NCBI GenBank assembly: GCA_030142905.1
Contig: JASJOG010000183.1
Span: 496,001 to 560,000 of the forward strand
DNA: 64,000 bases
Direction: 5' to 3'
Origin: Heliopora coerulea
Taxonomy: Eukaryota; Cnidaria; Anthozoa; Scleralcyonacea; Helioporidae
Shown: one piece after another, positions 12,950-22,604 of the stretch
How the letters are laid out: each line of letters starts with the position of its first letter
Position numbering within the stretch: position 1 is the stretch's first letter
Translations under genes and position numbers: made by a program
Notes under the pieces: generated by a model
What the model saw: the letters and a program-made list of their open reading frames with translations, nothing else
The model's database searches: none
Told to the model about the DNA's origin: nothing

Positions 12950-13100
12950 CTGCTTCGACCAATGGACCAATCATATTTCACATGTAGCACAAACTGCCGT
13001 GCACTACATGCACAAATTTAAACCAATGGGAATGTGTAAATTCGATTTTTTCAGCCAATAAGCGATCGTAAAGATCACAGATTCTCTGCACCAATCAAAT
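12950..13100 (-). promoter_or_regulatory. CCAAT-box cluster upstream of the OTU-like gene
   Basis: Five CCAAT pentamers (about 12959, 12967, 13023, 13055 and 13091), all in the same orientation, lie 110-245 bp upstream of the predicted start codon. NF-Y sites act in either orientation, so this is a plausible promoter core. No TATA box is evident. Confidence 0.5.
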
Positions 13101-13374
13101 GCCCAGATTGTGCTTCAAGTGGTGCACAGCTCATGGCCTTACTGGTGGTACCCGCTGTTGTGCAAATAAACAGAAGGCTCATTTAGCCGTCATAAAAACT
13201 GGAAAAGGGTTCTGGAATGTGGAATAAAAACGAGATCCATTCCCGTGAAATCTCGAAGGAAATAGCATCAAGCAATGACCGAATCACGCAAGGCACAATA
13301 AAATAGTCGGTGTAAATTTGGTGAAATCTACGTTATTCGCGTGCTTCATGTGAATACCCCTAAATCCGCCACTG

Positions 13375-13830
13375 GTGTTGCGTTCGTCTTGGGTTGTTTG
13401 GTTTAGGGTTGTACGTTAGTTGCGTGTCGAAGCTGCTGTGTTTTAGAGCATCGTTATAAAGTGGGACAGTGGAGTCAAAAGCCTGTTTATCACATGATAG
13501 CGTGTTAATACGGTGGTTGATGGATAGTGGTAGTTGACGGATGATTGATGGTGGGTGGTTGGATGAACGGTAAATGTAAAGCGGTTTGTCATTTGGTATG
13601 CGGTAGGGTTTATAAGAGCCGTCAGTTAAGTTCAGTGTTAAGTCGAGGAAGTTAGTGAGTTGTTGGTCAACTTGAGCGGTAATTTTTAGGCCGAAGTCGT
13701 TGAATGTCTGTATGAGGTCCTTTCTAGCTTTGTCGCTTAGGTGACCAGACTTCGTCTGTATTAAGGCCAGTCCGTCGTCGCGGTAGAGTCCGATATTTTT
13801 TCCGAAACGTCCTTGTAAAGAATGTAGCAT
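13375..13830 (-). pseudogene. Penelope-like element copy A, reverse transcriptase end
   Basis: The minus-strand frame begins with GKNIGLYRDDGLALI; YRDD is the catalytic motif seen in Penelope-like reverse transcriptases. FLDLTLNLTDGSYKPYR and SNHPPSIIRQLPLSINHRI follow, matching copy B and the usual post-catalytic region. It continues across the hAT-type insertion into 11119-11374. The 5' part of the reverse transcriptase is absent: the copy begins at the inversion centre near 13831. Confidence 0.9.
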
Positions 13831-13832
13831 GA

Positions 13833-15351
13833 AGACGCCTAAGCGACAAAGCTAGAAAGGACCTCATACAGACATTCAACGACTTCGGCCTAAAAATTAC
13901 CGCACAAGTTAACCAACAACTCACTAACTTCCTCGACTTAACACTGAACTTAACTGACGGCACTTATAAACCCTACCGCAAACCAAACGACAAACCACTT
14001 TACATTTACCGTTCATCCAACCACCCACCATTAATCATCCGTCAACTACCACTATCCATCAACCGCCGTATTAACACGCTATCATGTGATAAACAGGCTT
14101 TTGACTCCACTGTCCCACTTTATAACGATGCCCTAAAACAAAGCAACTTCAACACGCAACTAACGTACAACCCTATACCAAACAACCCAAGACGAAACAG
14201 ACAACGCAACACCATTTGGTACAACTCACCTTTTAATAAAAACGTCAGAACGAACATCGCACACGACTTCTTACGACTCATGGACAAACATTTCCCACCA
14301 GCTAATAGACTCGGCACTCTATTCAACCGACACACGATACAAGTAAGTTACAGCTGTACAGAAAACATGAAATCAGTCATTTCAAAACACAACAAGACAA
14401 TACTTAGAAAACACGACAATCCATCCAGCACATCGAATACAAATAACGACCTAACCCGACCCTGCAACTGCCGTCAAGCCACCGAATGCGCCGTCAACGG
14501 AAAATGCCTAGAAAAAAGCGTTGTATACCAGGCCGTAGTGACGAGCGCCGATAGTCAAGAGAAACACATTTACTTCGGTGTCACTGCCAACACCTTTAAG
14601 GAAGGATTCCGGAACCATAAAAAGTCATTTACCAACGTGAAGTATGCAAACGAGACGGAACTTTCTATGCTCGTGCGGAAACATAAAAGTGGCAAACGAG
14701 ATTACAACATAAGGTAGATGAACGATCTTCAAGCTCGATACTCAGAAAATGATTTCTGAGCCCCAGACGGGGATCGAACCCGCAACCTTCTGATGACCGG
14801 TTAGACGCTCTAACCATTGAGCTACCGAGACTCAGATGGTGAGCTAAGGGGCAAATTCGATATATATGTGCGACCTAAGCGGAAGCCACTATATATTAAT
14901 AATGATTGAAGCGGTTTGATGTTTGAGAAACGTGAGAGCTTGGATATATTAAAGTAGATGAACGATCTTCAAGCTCGATACTGAATCTCGATACTGACTC
15001 TTCAAGCTCGATACTGAGTCTTGGTAGGTCAATGGTTAGAGCGTCTAACCGGTCATCAGAAGGTTGCGGGTTCGATCCCCGTCAGGGGCTCAGAAATCAT
15101 TTTCTGAGTATCGAGCTTGAAGATCGTTCATCTACCTCAACATATCCAAGCTCTCACGTTTCTCAAACATCAATTACAACATAAAATGGTCACTCTTAAA
15201 ACACGCTCCGGCTGTTAAAGGAAACTCCAGAAGATACAATCTCTGCCTAGAAGAAAAACTTTCTATAATGAAACGACGGGAGAAAGACTTGATAAACAGA
15301 CGTTCAGAACTTTTCACCAAATGTGCTCACCTAACAAAACCTATAACATAG
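13833..15351 (+). pseudogene. Penelope-like element copy B with GIY-YIG endonuclease
   Basis: An uninterrupted plus-strand frame runs 13833-14717 without a start codon. It begins just downstream of the catalytic YRDD position and passes through the same linker as copy A. CNCRQATECAVNGKC, a Cys cluster typical of these proteins, precedes VVYQAVVTS, HIYFGVTANTF and RNHKKSF, matching GIY-YIG motif order with the conserved Arg; ETELS supplies a candidate Glu. After RDYNIR the frame is broken by a tRNA-derived insertion (14713-15172) and resumes at YNIKWSLLKHAPA, ending at a TAG at 15349-15351. The 5' end is missing and the element is dead as protein, though the frame is well preserved, so it is fairly recent. 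Confidence 0.9.
14713..15172. mobile_element. tRNA-derived family A insertion, inverted dimer
   Basis: The insertion is bounded by attacaacataa at 14701-14712 and 15173-15184, a 12-bp target duplication, and it splits the copy B endonuclease. Inside are a minus-strand tRNA-like block (14759-14831) with its leader, then a second unit (about 14917-15172) whose two ends are inverted copies of the family tail, flanking a plus-strand tRNA-like block (15018-15090) with a perfect B box. The anticodon loop reads CCGGTCA, that is GGT at positions 34-36, so threonine-like. The whole pair shares one duplication, so it either moved as a unit or grew after landing. Confidence 0.8.
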
Positions 15352-15393
15352 ATCATATTTCAGTAGTGTTTATTGTGTGAATAATTAAACAAT

Positions 15394-15445
15394 CTGTCAA
15401 TTGCCTGATGATCGCCAGAGCGCGTGAAACTCGGAGTGGCGACAG
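15394..15445 (+). ncRNA. Hammerhead ribozyme, Penelope copy B
   Basis: CTGTC then CTGATGA, a CGC/GCG stem II, GAAA, an ACT/AGT stem III and GACAG follow in hammerhead order. Stem I is closed by CTGTC with GACAG plus GC with GC. Hammerheads are established in the terminal regions of Penelope-like elements. The nucleotide at the cleavage position is G (GTG instead of GTH), which would be expected to abolish cleavage. Confidence 0.75.
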
Positions 15446-15620
15446 CTATACATTTGTCTCTATTTGTGTCATTTTCGCTCTACCTGTAATGGTATCGAGC
15501 GTTCTATAAATTCAAGTCACTTGTGCAGCTTTTCGGTTACATTTTGTTGGATATATATTGTGGTAACGACGGACACTATCAATAAATTAACCACTCATTT
15601 CGCACAAACGTTTTCGCTTT

Positions 15621-18600
15621 TATTGAATCTCTTCAGGTGCTAACAAAAATAATATATATATATATATTTTCCTTAAACGAAAATTGGATGAAGCTACAGT
15701 CAAAATGGGAGAAGGATATTATTATTAATTAATTTTTAGTTGTTACTAGCAGTTCCTCAATTGCTTTGTCACTGACTGCGGATGAATGCCAAGTTGGGGA
15801 ACGATTACACGATAGCTCCTTTGTGAGTGGTTAAGTTGAATTTTCAATTAAATTACTGAAAAGGTAAGTGGGTTTGGTTAAGAAATGAATGATGAGATAT
15901 TCAGGTTCATGCCTGTCAAAATATCTAGATGTTGGGCTTAGTTCATGCGAAAAAACTAATGATTACTTAATTGGATCCCACTTGATCGGAGGAAGTGGTG
16001 CGATCGAGAGATCAATGAAATAGCGTAAACAAATTGGCCCGCACTTTCCTACGAATGTCTGGTCAGCGTTCGTATACAGGAAAACTGACTTCAACGGCTA
16101 TCCTGGATTATGCTACCTTTTTAAAAAAAAATTTTTTGGAAATATTAGTATTTCTTTGAGCAATACCAATAAATTTACGGAATTTTAATCCCCCTCAAGT
16201 TTACACGACACGTTGTCGCTGGCCAGACCCACATATAGACTCCGACATCCCAGGAATGTCCATCGAATTATTCAACCAAATACTGATATTCTGACATGGG
16301 GGTCATAGGAAGATTTACCTTTGGCTTGGCTGGCTATAAAACATTTTGTTCTTAAATGGTTTGCTGAGGATTTGTAATATGTTCTTTTATTTCCAATTAG
16401 TCCATAAATCATGTTGCTTGTTGGTGTACAGAACTTCATTATTGATCACGTGATTCGTACTTGATTCTCAAATCATTTCGTTTTACTTTATAATTGCAGA
16501 GTTCAGTTCGACCTCCCTGTACTGCGATTTATATTTCATATCCACCCCTTGATGTAAACATTAAAAGGTCAAGCAACACAGAGTTTGTTCATTTTGCTTA
16601 AAGCTGACACCGGAATTGGCGTTAGGATTGAAAGATAAGCACCATCCCAGTCAGTCACTCTAATGACTCGATTATGTTTCCTGTTTTTGTCAACAGCTTG
16701 GCCAAGGAGGCACTGGAAGGTTGTACCCACTAAATTTCACAGAACTGGTCCAGTCATTTAGAGAAATACTGCACAAAACGTAATAGAATATTTCGGGATC
16801 AGTCTCAGAGGGACTAAAATGCAGAATGTTTTTTAGTTGTCTTACCCCTAGGGCAATTTTTAGGGTAAAATTTTTAGGGCATTGACAATCCATAATCTCT
16901 GATCCGCACAAATGAAAACAAAACAATTACATTGGTTGGTGATATTGGATTGTGAACTCTAATTGGCTCATAGGAATCAGACCACTGTGTGCATCGTTCA
17001 TCAAGTCATCACTACAATCTGTTCTACAACAAATCTGATCTATTTGCCCATAGAATTCCATTCATTTCAGAATATTCTTGGCACAGTCTTCTTTGAGTTA
17101 CGATTTAAACCTGGGATAACTCTGACTCTAACATGAATCCACCAACTGATGGTTCTAAAAGATCACTACGGATAAAGCCGCAGTCGCGCATTGATTCCAA
17201 CTCTAAATTCGAATCCCTCACGTCACAGCACATTGGCCAACCTGGGCTTTGCAAACACGACTGAGGTGGTCATCGCACGCTACTTTAGTACACTTGTACA
17301 AGCAAAAGTTTGCCGAACGCTCGCGTTTAATTTAAACTATTTATAAAATGAGAAGATTTTGTTCCGTTGGTGTCAATTAGATATAAGGAAACGGAGTTAG
17401 AAGTGTATATCTCACACTACCCAGAGACACACTGGTTTGTGTGCGACCTTACCAAATACTTTCCAATCACAAACGTAAATTGAACTTTCAAAACATCACG
17501 CAGGAAAGTGATTTGCGACCATAGCCGATAAAATTACTAGGGATTCATATTTCATTAACTTTTTTAAACTTTGTATTATGGACACCTATCATCCCACCCT
17601 AATATCTTTTCAGGAGTAAATAAACCAATTTTAAGTTGGGGCACCAAAATACAGGGGCACTTTTGAACACGATAAGAGCATCCCAGAATATATACGATTT
17701 GATCAAGTTTTTTCACTGAGAAGAACGTGTTTCGTTAAAAGGAAATGACACTTTCCACGTTAGAAAAGCAAAGCCTCTAATGTTGTAAAGTTTCGATGTT
17801 CTTGTGCCTTTTCCTTCTTTGTTGTGTAAGTTTCCATCAGTATTCATGTTGATATCTGGAGGTTATGCTTAGAAAAGGGTCAGCCGAAATAGCTAAACCT
17901 GAGCCAAATAAAACTGCAAATTATTACAAACCAATGTCCGTGTATGGAGTTCGTTGACGCGAGCCCAACCAGAAAAGTTTATATAGAAGGTGAATGTCTC
18001 TGCGAGGGATGTAGTTTCTAAAGCAATTAACTTGAACCGCTAGCATTGGCGACCAAAAGCAAGCGAAACAATCGACAAAGATTTGAATCCCACACGAACT
18101 TGCTTCAAGCCAGTGCAACCAGATGCACGTCAGAACTTGCAGCGATTTCCATGCTGGCTTGATCTACGACTTACCTTGATCAAGCTTCGACCATTTTGTA
18201 TTCAGTAGCCCATTAGGTAGCTCAAATGTTATCCAGTCATCCAGGCCGCTATAACGAATTCTTTAGCAAAGTTCAAACGAAAGCGAAAGATATGGCCTAA
18301 GACAACCTTGAACCGCAAACATACGACAGCTTGCGAAACGTGCTGTCATAGTGAGCGAAGACTTTCAAATTAATGATTTGCCAAAATACTCAAGGTATTG
18401 AAAAGCGAGTAGTAGATTCATATTTTAGCAAAGTTTCACCTTAAATCCTCAAATTAAAGCCGCCATAAACGTCTCAACGATTCTCCTGTCATAAGTATGC
18501 TTGTTAACTTACCTCTGTCACATGTTCTCTCTATAATCTGCTTCGATAAATGGATGAATGTTCCCAACTTGTAGGCTAATTAAAAGCTCATCCGCTTCGC

Positions 18601-19570
18601 TTCTAAAACAAAACTTCACTTCGAAAACTTACTTAACTTCGGCCCTCAAGTCTAACTTCTGCCTATGGTCAAATGAACGGCGATAAAAACATGGGCTTAA
18701 GTTAAATGTTTACAGCTGGTAACTCAATACCTTACTACAATTATTTATCCTGCCATGCCAAAATCTAATTAATTCACATTTCTTTACCTGTCAGTATAAA
18801 CGGCGAGTGTCGTTTCACTAATCTATAACAAACAAACTACGTTACGCCTATTGACCTTTGTTTTAAAAATACGAACTTTTCTTTATCACAAAATAGCGTG
18901 CATCCGAAATAATTTTATCTGCTAACTTTTATCAAACTGTTTTGTGTTCGATGTTTTGACAGTTAAATCGCGACAGCCTCGCAGAGCTTGGGTCAAAAGT
19001 TCAAGATGAAACGATAAAGCTTCTGTCATCAAGATGTAATTAAATGCGGTACGAATTTTTCAGAGTTTCATTTTCCATTTCTGCTGACGGGAGATGCAGC
19101 ACCCCTTCACCACATCTTCTGAAGATTATGCAGACCTTGTTTATATGGCAGGTTGTCGGCAGTATCACGGACACCCTCTGTTGAGAGTCAACTTTATCAA
19201 CCTCCGCGAGTGAATACTTTGTATACTCTGTGCGTGCTGGTTTGTGTCTGGTACGAAGGGAGTCAAATACTTCATGTGATCTATATTTTACTAGATATTA
19301 ACCAGTTGTAACTGGAATTCTGCAACCTGGGTGTTGGAACATCTTCCTGTAAACACAAAACCTCTTAGCAACGTTTTTTAACTTGCAGTTCTAAACTGAT
19401 TTGTGCAGTTATAAGAAAACTGACTAGTTCTAAACTACGTAATTTTCTGCTTGTTTGTGCAAAAGATCATCGAATGGAAGCAGTAAAAGGATATTCGTAA
19501 AGCCTCATATAGCCTAAACCATACAAGTTAAACCAGTTAGTCATTGACAAATACTTGAAGGAATTATCGA
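15621..19570. other. No gene recognised
   Basis: Anonymous sequence after the Penelope 3' end, with an AT dinucleotide tract at about 15650-15668. A segment near 16790-16850 (CAGTCTCAGAGGGACTAAAA) resembles one near 50370-50430, suggesting a low-copy dispersed repeat. The open frames here have no domain signature. Confidence 0.4.
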
Positions 19571-19574
19571 GTGC

Positions 19575-19760
19575 CTCTAAACCTCGACTTCTTAAGACCC
19601 AACTGGGACCTGTTGCGAAAATGCAACTTTTGGTCTTCCGGCTGGGAATCGAACCCGCGACCCCGCGAATCTAGTGCGATGCTCTGCCAACTGAGTTACG
19701 GAGGCCGTTGCCAAGAGCATGGCCACGAGTTCATTATTTATGAGGAAGGTACACCGATTC
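19575..19760 (-). repeat. tRNA-derived repeat, family B
   Basis: On the minus strand 19634-19706 folds as a tRNA-like block, with AACTCAGTTGGCAGAGC as A-box region and GGGTTCGATTCCC as B box. A related, shorter copy lies at 52.03-52.09 kb. The acceptor stem does not pair well, so this is not an intact tRNA gene. Confidence 0.7.
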
Positions 19761-19821
19761 AGTGAAGAGAATATTCAGAAACATATTAGCACTTTTCCTT
19801 ATTAGATTATTTCCTTATGAG

Positions 19822-19894
19822 ATTATTCTTACGTCCCTTCGTTATCAATTTTTCCTCCAATTTTTCCATAATAACGAAGGGACGTAAGAATAAT
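19822..19894. repeat. 24-bp perfect inverted repeat
   Basis: Arms 19822-19845 and 19871-19894 (ATTATTCTTACGTCCCTTCG and on) are exact reverse complements separated by 25 bases, just 5' of the Penelope 3' fragment. Confidence 0.9.
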
Positions 19895-20157
19895 TTCCTA
19901 AACAGTAGATCAGAACTTCTAACCAGGTGCCGACACTTAACAAAACACCACCTAACATAACACTGTGATGTTTAAGAGTATGAATAAAGAAATGATCTGT
20001 CAGTTGCCTGATGATCGCCTAAGCGCGTGAAACTCAGAGTAGCGACAGCAAACGAAAATTTGTCTTTGAGTTGCGTTTTCGCTCTGCCTATTATGATATT
20101 GAGCGCTATAGATATCCATGCCATATCTGTGACACTTCTGTCACATTTACTCGGCTT
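19895..20157 (+). pseudogene. Penelope-like element copy C, 3' end
   Basis: The sequence parallels copy B from its last codons (AGAACTTCT.. CTAACAAAAC) through the ribozyme, the TTTGTCT..CGCTCT segment and the GAGCG..TATA tail, ending at a TA microsatellite. Only the 3' end is present, the usual 5' truncation of target-primed insertion. Confidence 0.75.
19997..20048 (+). ncRNA. Hammerhead ribozyme, Penelope copy C
   Basis: Same architecture as copy B: CTGTC, an internal bulge, GC, then CTGATGA, a CGC/GCG stem II, GAAA, stem III ACT-CAG-AGT, a GTA cleavage triplet, then GC and GACAG closing stem I. All core nucleotides are present and GTA obeys the NUH rule, so this copy could self-cleave after position 20041. 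The first stem II pair is U-U rather than the common G-C, which may lower activity. Confidence 0.8.
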
Positions 20158-20164
20158 ATATATG

Positions 20165-20221
<57 letters not shown>

Positions 20222-20229
20222 ATATAAAT
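20158..20229. repeat. TA microsatellite with GTAT variants
   Basis: A pure (TA)n core flanked by TATG-type repeats, abutting the Penelope 3' fragment. Confidence 0.95.
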
Positions 20230-20282
20230 AGTTTGTGAACCTCATCAAACGGCAAGAGTGCTCAATGGGTGTACCAGAGCTA

Positions 20283-20464
20283 TATACAAATCGGATCACA
20301 GAGTTAGATAACTTGTTTAAAACATTTAATCACTACTCAGAGTTTCATGCTTCTCGCAAAGCAATCATCAGGCGACTGATGATTGCTGCGTGAGAAGCAT
20401 GAAACTCTGAGTAGCGATTAAGTGTTTTAAACAAGTTATCTAATTCTGTGATCCGATTTGTATA
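20283..20464. repeat. Palindrome of two opposed hammerhead-type sequences
   Basis: Arms of 89 bp (20283-20371 and 20376-20464) are near-perfect reverse complements around a GCGA centre. The right arm reads CTGATGA, stem II with TGCT/AGCA, GAAA, ACT-CTG-AGT, GTA; the left arm reads the same on the minus strand. The 5' strand of stem I is missing in both because the arms meet there. This looks like two Penelope-type terminal sequences fused head to head. Confidence 0.85.
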
Positions 20465-21950
20465 TATATATATATTACCGGTCTCAATTCAGTCACTTAT
20501 TCCCTGCCTTTCGTACGAAAAATACCACCGTTCATCAGTTTGGGCAAAAGACTCAGTGCAGTTCTAAACTTTTTTTAAAAAAAACCTCTTAGTATCCGTT
20601 TTCAAAATTCTATAACTGCTTGTTTGCTGTCAAACGAAATGCGTTGAAGTTTCATCTTCGGTCAATTAGATATCAGAAGGTTCGCTTTGGAGGAGATTCG
20701 TAGAAAGCAAGCTCGTTCGACCACACTTGAGCTCCTAACCGTAAACGTCAATTACGATGTACACAAAAGTTTAAGTAAGAAACGCTTTCATCAAATAATT
20801 ATATCCATAAATTCATTGAAAAAGTTCAAAGATATTGCCACGCTTTAATTCTATTATTTCAGCATTTCCCAAATCTAACGTTTATTGATGACTGCGATAA
20901 AAATAAATAACATATTTTCGGCTCCAATTATTACATTATGCGTCACATTAAAAACTTCAATTACTGTTACTACAGTCCTTGCTCTTCGTTGGCTTTTGAT
21001 AGCCGATAACTGGCATTGCATTATCGACTATTTGTTGGGTCAAGAACTCAAGATAGTTTGATTGCTGCAACGAAACCTCCTGGTTTTTGGTAAGTCTGGA
21101 TTAACTGCTGTCACTGTGTTATCTGCAACTGTTCACTTTCGATGGTTCCCTTCCTGTCATAGGCTTTTTGGGTATTTTTCCGATCTTGACGATTTGATTG
21201 GTATTCATTCCTTTCTCTGGCACTAATCGGGTCTTGATGGTTCTATTACTTTCATTGCTTTCTCTGGCATTGTTCGGGTGTGCATGTCTTGATTTCTGTC
21301 ACTCTTACAAGTTTCACTGAAGTAGTTGGTTGTTCATGAGATGATTCATTTCGAAGAAACAGTTATGGCGCCAGACATCCTAGTCTGTGAGCGGGGCAAC
21401 AAAATTTGTAAGAAAGGCAAAACCTCCAGAAGAACATGCTAAATTTTGCATGAAATATGAAAACCATTTAGATAATGAAATATTCAGCTTCACTACTTCA
21501 GGATTTTCAGTCCTCTCTGAGGCACGTTACATGTTATAAACCAAAGGTCATAAAAAGAGCTTGAGCGAGCTGTTTCCCCTTTATTTTTCTTTTTTCACCT
21601 GGACTAACCAGCTTTGTCTTTTTTCTTGCTGCTTGGCTCTCCTTACGTACGTGATTGATCGCTTTCGTGGCTTCGTTTTATTCCAGTTAACACTAAAATT
21701 CGCAAAAGATGCAAACCACTGTAGAGATTTTATGGTAAGGACAATGAGGTGGAGTGAACCGAAAACGATCAAGATGATTTTGATATTTTATGACGATAAA
21801 ATTTTTCCGGTTATACCTCTGAAATTTCACCTTTTTAATAAAATACCATTAGTTTACTTAGAGGCAAAAAGGAAATATAATACATGGGCACTTGGAGATA
21901 TGGAATTTATCTTGTCGCATTCAATCTGATATGTCACTTTTAACCATTAC
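20465..21950. other. No gene recognised
   Basis: Anonymous. A 122-codon frame at 21561-21929 has no recognisable domain and no supporting splice context. Confidence 0.4.
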
Positions 21951-21954
21951 GAAG

Positions 21955-22200
21955 TCCGATGAGACGCTCTAACCATTGAGCTACCAAGACTCAGATGGTG
22001 AGCTAAGGTGCAAGTTCGACATATGTGCGACCTAAGCAGAAGCCACCATATGTTAATAATGATATAACATATGGGTTATATCATATTTATGATGGGTTAT
22101 ATCATGGGTTATTCAGAAGGTTGCAGGTTTGATCCCGTCTGGGGCTCACAAATCGTTTTTCTGAGGACAGAGCTTGACGATCGTTCATCTATCTTCTCAA
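21955..22200. repeat. tRNA-derived family A, minus copy and plus fragment
   Basis: Left part on the minus strand: tRNA D-arm half (GAGCTACCAAGAC) plus the conserved leader (CACCTTAGCTCACCATCTGA read on the minus strand). After an ATATGGGTTATATCA-type duplicated spacer, a plus fragment resumes at CAGAAGGTTGCAGG through the tail. The B box is mutated (GGTTTGATCC). Confidence 0.75.
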
Positions 22201-22395
22201 AGTATTATTTTCCTTGTTTTAATGAACATTCTGAGTAACGATGACTTTGAAATAGAGTCGAAATATCACTGTTAGAAACTTTTCCACTAAATTTATGGCT
22301 CAAATCTTGAGTTTTCAGGATGACTCTCTTTACCGAAAAATATAAAGCATAACCAGCCTTTTGAAAAGTTTTGAAAACCGAATTACAAAATTACA

Positions 22396-22465
22396 ATGAA
22401 AATGACAATGACATTGATGATGATAATGATTATGGTGATGATAACAATGATGATAATAACAATGT
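22396..22465. repeat. ATG/GAT-rich microsatellite
   Basis: Imperfect GATGATAATGAT-type trinucleotide repeat. Confidence 0.8.
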
Positions 22466-22604
22466 GGATGAATCATACCTCTTCAAGTTACCAAGGTACT
22501 GAAAGCAGAGGCCGCTCCATTTACAGAATAGTTTATTCCAAAGCCAAAACCTTCACCATACCTGTTTTAATAAAATATATATGATAGGTCAGAATATAAA
22601 TGGT

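Larger units (their letters stand above)
11375..13374 (-). mobile_element. 2,000-bp hAT-type element carrying a captured-looking gene
   Basis: The ends CAGTGGCGGATCTAGG and CCTAAATCCGCCACTG are inverted repeats of classic hAT form. An exact 8-bp duplication, gtgttgcg, flanks the element at 11367-11374 and 13375-13382, and removing one copy restores the Penelope frame. The element is exactly 2 kb and young enough to keep a perfect duplication. Instead of a recognisable hAT transposase (no BED finger or hATC block seen), it holds a two-exon minus-strand gene with an OTU/vertnin-like domain and its own upstream region. Confidence 0.9.

Noticed and set aside
14759..15090. Genuine tRNA-Thr(GGT) genes
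   Set aside because: The same block recurs with shared flanking leader and tail, a target duplication and stem mismatches, so it belongs to a mobile repeat.
21561..21929. 122-codon plus-strand frame as a gene
   Set aside because: No domain, no conserved-looking segments, no splice context, and a similar-length frame lies opposite.
22219..22600. Frame over ATG repeats at 22396 as a Met-rich peptide
   Set aside because: It starts in a trinucleotide microsatellite.
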